Below, one piece after another: positions 58,566 to 64,000 of a stretch of 64,000 bases of DNA; within the stretch, counting starts at the first letter, position 1, and each line of letters opens with the position of its first letter. A program made the translations under genes and the position numbers. The notes under the pieces were generated by a model. That model made no database searches and was not told the DNA's origin. It saw nothing but the letters and a program-made list of their open reading frames with translations. Source of the DNA: Nonomuraea cavernae (GTDB taxonomy: Bacteria; Actinomycetota; Actinomycetes; Streptosporangiales; Streptosporangiaceae); assembly GCF_014646355.1 (NCBI RefSeq), contig NZ_BMNH01000013.1:62001-126000 (forward strand), read 5' to 3'.

Positions 58566-59927
58566 CTACAGCACCGGCAGGTAGCGGCCCAGTTCGTACT
58601 CGGTGACGTGGCGCTGGTACTCGCGCCACTCCGCCCGCTTGTTGCGCAGGAAGAAGTCGAAGACGTGCTCACCCAGCGTCTCGGCCACCAGCTCACTGCG
58701 TTCCATCACCGCGATGGCCTCGTCCAGTGAGCCCGGCAGCGGCTGGATGCCGAGGGCCCGCCGCTCGGCGCTGGTCAGGGTCCAGACGTTGTCCTCGGCG
58801 GCCGGCGGGAGCTCGTAGCCCTGCTCGATGCCCTTGAGCCCGGCCGCCAGGATCAGCGCGAAGGACAGGTAGGGGTTGCAGGCGGAGTCGAGCGACCGGA
58901 ACTCGATCCGGGTCGAGCCGCCCTTGTGTGGCTTGTACATGGGGACGCGTACGAGCGCGGAGCGGTTGTTGTGGCCCCAGCACACGTAGGACGGCGCCTC
59001 ACCGCCCTGGCCGGCGATGGCCTCGGCCCCGCCCCACAGCCGCTTGTAGGAGTTGACCCACTGGTTGGTGATGGCCGTGATCTCGGCGGCGTGCCTGAGC
59101 AGGCCCGCGATGAACGAACGCCCGGTCTTGGACAGCTGGTAGTCGGCCCCGGCCTCGTAGAAGGCGTTGCGGTCGCCCTCGAAGAGCGACATGTGCGTGT
59201 GCATGCCGGAGCCGGGGTGCTCGGTGAACGGCTTGGGCATGAACGACGCCCAGATGCCCTGCTCCAGCGCGACCTCCTTCATGACCAGGCGGAAGGTCAT
59301 GATGTTGTCGGCCGTGGTCAGCGCGTCGGCGTAGCGCAGGTCGATCTCCTGCTGGCCGGGCGCGCCCTCATGGTGGCTGTACTCGACCGAGATGCCCATC
59401 GACTCCAGCATCATGATCGCCTGGCGCCGGAAGTCGTGACCGGAGCTGTGCGGGGTGTGGTCGAAGTAGCCGCCGGAGTCGATGGGCTCCGGCCGCTGGC
59501 CCGGCTCGGGACGGTTCTTCAGCAGGAAGAACTCGACCTCGGGGTGGGTGTAGAAGGTGAAGCCCATGTCGGCGCACTTGGCCAGGGCGCGCTTGAGCAC
59601 CCAGCGCGGGTCGGCGTGCGACGGGGAGCCGTCGGGCATCAGGATGTCGCAGAAGATGCGCCCGGCACCGGGCGTCTCGCTGCGCCACGGCAGGATCTGG
59701 AAGGTCGCCGGGTCGGGCTTGGCCAGCATGTCGGCCTCGTAGACCCGGGCGAATCCCTCGATCGCCGAGCCGTCGAAGCCGATGCCCTCGGCGAAGGCTC
59801 CCTCGAGCTCGGCCGGCGCGATCGCGACCGACTTGAGGAAGCCGAGCACGTCGGTGAACCAGAGCCGGATGAACCGGATGTCGCGTTCCTCGAGCGTGCG
59901 GAGCACGAACTCCTGCTGGCGATCCAA
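58566..59927 (-). CDS. glnA2: Glutamine synthetase-family enzyme GlnA2 (TTG start)
   Basis: 453 residues, close to mycobacterial GlnA2: VLRTLEERDIRFIRLWFTDVLGFLKSVAIAPAELEGAF, HHEGAPGQQEIDLRYADAL, KPFTEHPGSGMHTHMS, VRVPMYKPHKG. At the adenylylation site GlnA has LYELPPEE, whereas this protein has NVWTLTSAERR, so GlnE cannot modify a tyrosine there. Homologues make glutamine or isoglutamine-type products; the exact one is not certain. The start is TTG at 59927 with AAGGGGA upstream; an in-frame start at 60053 would add 42 residues across the promoter. Confidence 0.9.
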   Translation of the reverse strand: MDRQQEFVLRTLEERDIRFIRLWFTDVLGFLKSVAIAPAELEGAFAEGIGFDGSAIEGFARVYEADMLAKPDPATFQILPWRSETPGAGRIFCDILMPDGSPSHADPRWVLKRALAKCADMGFTFYTHPEVEFFLLKNRPEPGQRPEPIDSGGYFDHTPHSSGHDFRRQAIMMLESMGISVEYSHHEGAPGQQEIDLRYADALTTADNIMTFRLVMKEVALEQGIWASFMPKPFTEHPGSGMHTHMSLFEGDRNAFYEAGADYQLSKTGRSFIAGLLRHAAEITAITNQWVNSYKRLWGGAEAIAGQGGEAPSYVCWGHNNRSALVRVPMYKPHKGGSTRIEFRSLDSACNPYLSFALILAAGLKGIEQGYELPPAAEDNVWTLTSAERRALGIQPLPGSLDEAIAVMERSELVAETLGEHVFDFFLRNKRAEWREYQRHVTEYELGRYLPVL

Positions 59928-59979
59928 GGCGTCCCCTTGTGAATACAGTGCTGGTCTCCTATCAGCATGCCGTGTCCGT

Positions 59980-59995
59980 GTTTCGCACAGGTTAC
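59980..59995 (-). promoter_or_regulatory. GlnR half-box upstream of glnA2
   Basis: On the minus strand GTAAC-n6-GAAAC matches one half of a GlnR box. The second half is not recognisable, so the site may be weak or coincidental. It is 53 bases before the TTG start of glnA2, in the gap shared with the divergent EF-hand gene. Confidence 0.4.
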
Positions 59996-60079
59996 GGGGG
60001 GTGCCGGTGCGAGCCTCGCTGACAAACCGTCCGGCCCGACCTACTGTGATCAAGCAGTCAGTCTCGGGGGAGGCAATGG

Positions 60080-60625
60080 GTGGCTACGGACCTGCTCAAT
60101 CACAAGCTCGATCGGGCCTTCGACCACATCGACGCGGGTGGTAAAGGCGTCATCGAGCGGGAGGACCTACTGGGGCTGGCCGCCCGCATCGTGGTGGGGT
60201 TCGGCGAGTCGCCCACCTCGGTGATCGGCAGCAGCCTCGTCGGCGGGTTCGACGCGATCTGGTCGGCCCTGATGGAGACCCTCGGCCGCGACGGCTACTC
60301 CCGCATCTCACGGGAGGAGTTCCGCGTCGGCATGGACAAGGCGTTCATCTCAGGCGACCGCTACGACCCGGTGTTCCGTCCGGCCATGGAGGCGGTGGCC
60401 GAGCTCTGCGACGGCGACGGCGACGGGATGGTCGGGCCGCGGGAGTTCCGCATGCTGCTGAGCGCGTACGGCACCGCCTACGACGACGTGGACGAGGCGT
60501 TCGACCGGCTCGACCGGGCGGGCAGGGGCGTGCTCACCGTGGACGAGCTGGTCCTCGCGGCCCGGCAGTTCTACGTGAGCGACGACCCCGGCGCGGCGGG
60601 CAACTGGCTCTTCGGTCCGCTATGA
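60080..60625 (+). CDS. EF-hand calcium-binding protein
   Basis: A 181-residue protein of the four-EF-hand calerythrin/sarcoplasmic-binding type. Loop 3, DGDGDGMVGPREF, has canonical calcium ligands. Loops 1 (DHIDAGGKGVIEREDL), 2 (GRDGYSRISREEF) and 4 (DRLDRAGRGVLTVDEL) are partly degenerate. The GTG at 60080 has GGGGGAGG upstream. Its stop overlaps the terpene synthase ATG, so the pair is coupled. Confidence 0.88.
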   Translation: MATDLLNHKLDRAFDHIDAGGKGVIEREDLLGLAARIVVGFGESPTSVIGSSLVGGFDAIWSALMETLGRDGYSRISREEFRVGMDKAFISGDRYDPVFRPAMEAVAELCDGDGDGMVGPREFRMLLSAYGTAYDDVDEAFDRLDRAGRGVLTVDELVLAARQFYVSDDPGAAGNWLFGPL

Positions 60626-61596
60626 GCACCGACGTGATCACCTCCGTGAGGACCGCGCTGCGGTCCGTGCTGCACTGGAAACCGCCGGCGCCGCGCAGTG
60701 GCGGCCCGGCGGCCTGGGCGCTGCTGCCGCTCACCGAGCGGGTGCCGGCGCTGGCCGCCCCGTGCCGCATGCACCCGGCCGTCTACGCGATCGAGGCGGC
60801 CGTGATCGACTGGGCGCGCCGTACGGGGCTGCGGGCCGATCCGGGGGTGGGCTTCCACCGCATCGCCGGGCGGGCGTTCGCCGGATTCGACGCGGCCGCG
60901 GCGGCCCTGTTCGCGCAGTGGCTGACGTGGCTGTTCCATCTGGACGACGAGATGGACGAGGGACAGGGCCGGTTGGAGATCTTCCAGGGCATGCTGGCCG
61001 GCGCCTCGTCGCATCCGCTGGAGGCCGCGTTCGCCGATCTGTGGCGGGTGACGAGCGCCCGGATGAGCGACCTGTGGCGGGCCAGGTTCGCGGTCAACCT
61101 GCAGCGCCAGCACGACGCCTGCCGGCTGGAGGCGGCCAACCGCGCGGCCGGCCGGATCCCGACGCTGCAGCAGTATCCGGCGCTGCGCCGGGCCACCGTC
61201 GGCCCCTACCTGTACGACCTGGTCGAGCCGTGCCTGCGGGTCGAGGTGCCGCCCTGGCTGCACGGCTGCGAGCCGTGGCGCGAGCTGGTCGACGCCTGCA
61301 ACGACGTCACGGCGTGGTGCAACGACGTGGCCTCGCGGCCGAAGGAGGCCGGCGACGGGCACAACCTGGTCGTGATCGCCATGCACGAGCTGGGCCTGAA
61401 CCAGCGGCAGGCCGTCGCCTGGGTGCTCGACCGGATCGTCGAGCGCTGCGGCGACATGCGCGAGGCGGCCGGGCGGCTGCCGCTCGACGCGTTCGGGCCG
61501 CGTACGGCCAGGGACGTCAGCAAGGTGGCCTGTGCCTACCTGGCCGCGCCGCGGGCGCACCTCGACTGGCTGATGGAGTCCGCCAGGTATGCCTGA
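60622..61596 (+). CDS. Class I terpene synthase
   Basis: A 324-residue ionisation-type terpene cyclase. The metal motifs are present: DDEMDE (108-113) and NDVASRPKE (234-242; Asn, Ser, Glu of NSE). It has the usual Trp/Arg-rich helices (CRMHPAVYAIEAAVIDWARRTGL). Length matches single-domain bacterial sesqui- or diterpene synthases; the product cannot be predicted. No prenyl transferase or P450 is next to it. It is translationally coupled to an EF-hand protein. Confidence 0.9.
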   Translation: MSTDVITSVRTALRSVLHWKPPAPRSGGPAAWALLPLTERVPALAAPCRMHPAVYAIEAAVIDWARRTGLRADPGVGFHRIAGRAFAGFDAAAAALFAQWLTWLFHLDDEMDEGQGRLEIFQGMLAGASSHPLEAAFADLWRVTSARMSDLWRARFAVNLQRQHDACRLEAANRAAGRIPTLQQYPALRRATVGPYLYDLVEPCLRVEVPPWLHGCEPWRELVDACNDVTAWCNDVASRPKEAGDGHNLVVIAMHELGLNQRQAVAWVLDRIVERCGDMREAAGRLPLDAFGPRTARDVSKVACAYLAAPRAHLDWLMESARYA

Positions 61597-61623
61597 GACG
61601 GGCGCGCGGCTCAGGGCCGGGCG

Positions 61624-62586
61624 TCAGGACGGGCCCGCGGCGAGCGCGTCGCCCGTGGCGGTGCGCCGGTAGACGACCTCCTTGCCGATCCGCATCCCCA
61701 CGGTGAGCCCGCTGCCGCTGAGCACGCGCAGATGCTGGCTGACCGCCCCGGGGGTGACGGCCATCCGATGGGCCAGGGCGGAGGTGGTGCTCGGCTCGGC
61801 CAGCGCGAGCAGGATCCGCGCCCTGCTCCGGCCGATGAGGGCCGCCAGCGCGCCCGGCGCGGGTGGCGGCCCGTCCTCCCAGAGTCCGCCGACGCCGAGC
61901 ACCGGATAGACGAGCATCGACTGGTACGGGGCCGACATGACCGCCACCGCCGGCCAGTAGAACGCGCTCGGCACCAGCACCAGCCCGTCGCCGTGCAGTC
62001 CGGCCGGCTCGCACCACGGCCGATCGACGAGCAGCCGCTCCCCGGTCCACACCACTGCCGGGTCGAGCGCGGCGAACAGCTCCCGTGCCCCGCCGTGGGC
62101 CAGCTGCCGCGACCTGCGCAGCACGTCGCGTTCCAGCAACGCGCGCACACGCGGCCAGTACTCCGCGAAGCACGCCGCCCAGTACGCCTCCAGCGCGCCG
62201 GCCACTCTGGCCACGCCGGCCTCCGGGTCGTCCCTGAACCGCCCGATCACGGCGGGGTCGGCGCCCTCGACCAGGCCGGCCTCGTACGCGGCCACATCGG
62301 GCGGTGTACGGCGGACCCGGTCGAGCTCGGCGGCGAAGTCGGGGTAGGGCGTGTCGGGCGGCGGGGTGAGGAAGTCGGCCAGGTAGCCGGACGGCGGGAC
62401 GAGCGCGAACAACTCGGCCAGGTCGAGCCCGGCCAGGTGACCCCGCACGCCGGTGATCCACGGCAGGTGGATGGCCTGCCGGGCGGGGTCGCGCAGCGTG
62501 CGGAGGCTGGCCACCAGCTCCCACATCGGCGAGAACGCGAACCTGATCCGGGCCACGTCCTCCGGTCTCAACGTCCAGATCACCAC
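61624..62586 (-). CDS. ArsR/SmtB-type regulator with DUF5937-like N-domain
   Basis: 320 residues. An N-terminal part (about 1-235) starts MVIWTLRPEDVARIRFAFSPMWELVASLRTLRDPARQ and resembles the DUF5937-like sensing domain of long ArsR regulators. The C-terminal HTH (about 245-315) reads ARILLALAEPSTTSALAHRMAVTPGAVSQHLRVLSGSGLTVGMRIGKEVVYRRT. It probably represses itself and the divergent MFS gene via the palindrome between them. Start GTG 62586, near-leaderless. Confidence 0.85.
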   Translation of the reverse strand: MVIWTLRPEDVARIRFAFSPMWELVASLRTLRDPARQAIHLPWITGVRGHLAGLDLAELFALVPPSGYLADFLTPPPDTPYPDFAAELDRVRRTPPDVAAYEAGLVEGADPAVIGRFRDDPEAGVARVAGALEAYWAACFAEYWPRVRALLERDVLRRSRQLAHGGARELFAALDPAVVWTGERLLVDRPWCEPAGLHGDGLVLVPSAFYWPAVAVMSAPYQSMLVYPVLGVGGLWEDGPPPAPGALAALIGRSRARILLALAEPSTTSALAHRMAVTPGAVSQHLRVLSGSGLTVGMRIGKEVVYRRTATGDALAAGPS

Positions 62587-62590
62587 ACGT

Positions 62591-62606
62591 TTTAGTGTGC
62601 ACTAAA
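62591..62606. promoter_or_regulatory. Perfect 16-bp palindrome between arsR-type gene and MFS gene
   Basis: TTTAGTGTGCACTAAA is fully palindromic and lies five bases before the regulator's start. On the minus strand it contains an ACTAAA/CTAAAA -10-like sequence, so binding would shut off the regulator and could control the divergent transporter 40 bp away. Confidence 0.7.
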
Positions 62607-62646
62607 TCGTTCGCGGGCCAGGACCGAGCGGCTCACCCTTGTCCCC

Positions 62647-63843
62647 GTGACGACGACTATCCGCGAGAAGCCCGGTTTCCTGCAGTCCCGGCTGGGCGGG
62701 CTGCCGCGCCCGTTCTGGGCGCTGTGGAGCGGCACGCTGGTCAACCGACTGGGCACCATGGTGATGCCGTTCACCGGCGTCTACCTGACCCAGGCGCGCG
62801 GGCTGCCGCTGGCGGCGGTGGGCGCGGTGATGGCGGTGTTCGGCGCGGGGTCGCTGCTCTCCCAACTGCTGGCGGGGGTGCTCACCGACCGGATCGGCCG
62901 CCGGGCCACGCTGGCGGGCGGCATGCTGGCCACCGCCGTCACGATGCTCGCGCTCGGCTACAGCACCTCGCTGCCGGCGATCCTGGCGGCCATGTTCGCG
63001 CTGGGCCTGGTGATCGACGCCTACCGGCCCGCGTCCAACGCGCTGGTCGCCGATCTCGTCTCGCCGGCGGAGCGGCCGCGCGCCTACGGGCTGCTGTTCT
63101 GGGCGATCAACCTCGGGTACGCCGTCGGCATGACGGCGGGCGGCTGGCTGGCCCGGCTGGGGTTCGGCTGGCTGTTCTGGATCGACGCCGCCTGCTGCGT
63201 GATCTTCGCCGTGCTGGTCTGGCGGGCGGTCCCGGAGACCAGGCCCGCCGACCGGCAGGAGACGGGCGGGGGGTTCGGCGTGGTGCTGCGCGACCGGCTG
63301 ATGCTCGGCTTCACCGCGGTCGTGCTGGGCAACGCGCTGCTCTACTCGCAGACGTTCACCATGCTGCCCGTGGCGATGACCTCGGTGGTGGGGCTGTCGA
63401 CCGAGCAGTTCGGCATGGCCATGGCGTTGAACGGCGTGCTCATCGTCATCGTGCAGCCGCTGGTGTCGGGGTGGCTGGGCCGCCTCGATCCGTCCAGGAC
63501 GTTCGCGCTGGGGCTGGCCGTCATGGGTGTGGGCTTCGCGCTGACCGCGTTCGTCACCACGACAGGCTGGCTGGCCGTCACCATCGCCGTGTGGACGGCG
63601 GGCGAGATCGTCACGGCCGGGATCGCGGGCACGATCGTCGCCACGCTGGCCCCGCCTCACCTGCGCGGACGTTACTCGGGGCTGTTCGGGTTCGCCTGGT
63701 CGGCGGCCGCGGTGCTGGCGCCGCTGCTCGGCGGCGCGCTCCTCGAGATCGCCCCGTCGGCGCTCTGGCTCACGACCGGCGGAGTGGGCCTGGTCTCGGC
63801 CGTGGGCATGCTCGCGCTCGGGCCGGCGATCAGGCGGCGCTGA
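62647..63843 (+). CDS. MFS transporter
   Basis: A 398-residue 12-helix major facilitator protein: RPFWALWSGTLVNRLGTMVMPFTGVYL (helix 1), the loop 2-3 motif AGVLTDRIGRRATLAGG, and GYAVGMTAGGWLARLGFGWLFWIDAACC (helices 5-6). The divergent ArsR-type regulator suggests it exports a compound that the regulator senses. GTG start at 62647. Confidence 0.88.
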   Translation: MTTTIREKPGFLQSRLGGLPRPFWALWSGTLVNRLGTMVMPFTGVYLTQARGLPLAAVGAVMAVFGAGSLLSQLLAGVLTDRIGRRATLAGGMLATAVTMLALGYSTSLPAILAAMFALGLVIDAYRPASNALVADLVSPAERPRAYGLLFWAINLGYAVGMTAGGWLARLGFGWLFWIDAACCVIFAVLVWRAVPETRPADRQETGGGFGVVLRDRLMLGFTAVVLGNALLYSQTFTMLPVAMTSVVGLSTEQFGMAMALNGVLIVIVQPLVSGWLGRLDPSRTFALGLAVMGVGFALTAFVTTTGWLAVTIAVWTAGEIVTAGIAGTIVATLAPPHLRGRYSGLFGFAWSAAAVLAPLLGGALLEIAPSALWLTTGGVGLVSAVGMLALGPAIRRR

Positions 63844-64000
63844 CCAGGCGTTGATCCGTCGTCGGCGGCGACGTCGGCGGGCAGCGTCGGCGGCGACATC
63901 GGCGGTGACTCTGGCGGCGACTCTGGCGGCGACTTTGGCGGCAGCGACCGGCTCCAGGAGGAGGAACCGCCGTCCACACGGACCTGCCGCTGTAGAAAAG
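63844..64000. repeat. Short GC-rich repeat tract at the window end
   Basis: Between about 63864 and 63942 the sequence is built from 12-bp units of the type GGCGGCGACTCT (GGCGGCGACATC, GGCGGTGACTCT, GGCGGCGACTCT, GGCGGCGACTTT). I see no reliable gene; the window ends before the next one. Confidence 0.55.

Noticed and set aside
63672..63977. A 101-codon minus-strand frame with SPPESPP repeats at the window end
   Set aside because: It overlaps the MFS gene antisense and consists of the complement of a simple repeat; no start signal.
1..64000. tRNA or rRNA genes
   Set aside because: I saw no cloverleaf with a conserved T-loop or CCA end and no rRNA-like sequence; a tRNAscan run would settle it.

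Overview
The window is a high-GC actinomycete chromosome segment. Dense G+C-rich coding, many GTG starts, several promoters so close to the start codon that the mRNA would be leaderless, and the protein families present (PspAA/PspAB, DUF3043, DUF4191, GlnR-type operator, GlnA2) point to a filamentous actinobacterium, most plausibly Streptosporangiales (Nonomuraea-like). That placement is inference. I found no rRNA, tRNA or CRISPR array.

Backbone. The order ctaD-ctaC / adoK / erpA / cobU / cobS / pepA / lpdA-sucB / TIGR01777 epimerase / lipB / lipA / DUF4191 / glnA / glnE / glnA2 follows the arrangement known from mycobacterial chromosomes, from ctaC through the gln genes. It covers respiration, Fe-S and NAD synthesis (nadA), cobalamin nucleotide-loop assembly, lipoate synthesis with a lipoyl-dependent dehydrogenase, and nitrogen assimilation. 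glnA carries a clear GlnR box; glnE encodes its adenylyltransferase; glnA2 lacks the adenylylation tyrosine.

Accessory blocks. Into this backbone are set: a PspA envelope-stress operon (8.4-10.9 kb); a GntR/DUF1648/CPBP-protease operon (17.7-19.9 kb); a solitary TnpB-type right end with probable guide-RNA scaffold and no tnpB (25.6-26.0 kb); a GH3 glycosidase (29.8-32.2 kb); an IS200/IS605 element with intact divergent tnpA and tnpB (33.7-35.5 kb) whose right end supplies the last codons of a TIM-barrel hydrolase gene; a TetR/hydrolase operon; and a 13-kb island between glnE and glnA2.

The 45-58.5 kb island holds a decayed HXXEE-like gene with an intact palindromic operator, a receptor-like Ser/Thr kinase joined to an nSTAND-type tail and WD40 repeats, a fatty-acid desaturase and a thioesterase. 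It also holds a four-gene operon (53.0-56.6 kb) in which three neighbouring proteins have a folded N-terminal part and a long acidic low-complexity tail; two resemble gas-vesicle accessory proteins although no gas-vesicle structural gene is present. A WXG100-like protein and a 441-residue putative type VII effector follow. The window closes with an EF-hand/terpene-synthase operon and an ArsR-type regulator divergent from an MFS exporter across a perfect palindrome.

The strongest candidates for undescribed biology are the acidic-tail operon, the solitary TnpB guide-RNA-like locus, the calcium-sensor/terpene-synthase pair, and a LipB whose catalytic lysine position is glutamine.
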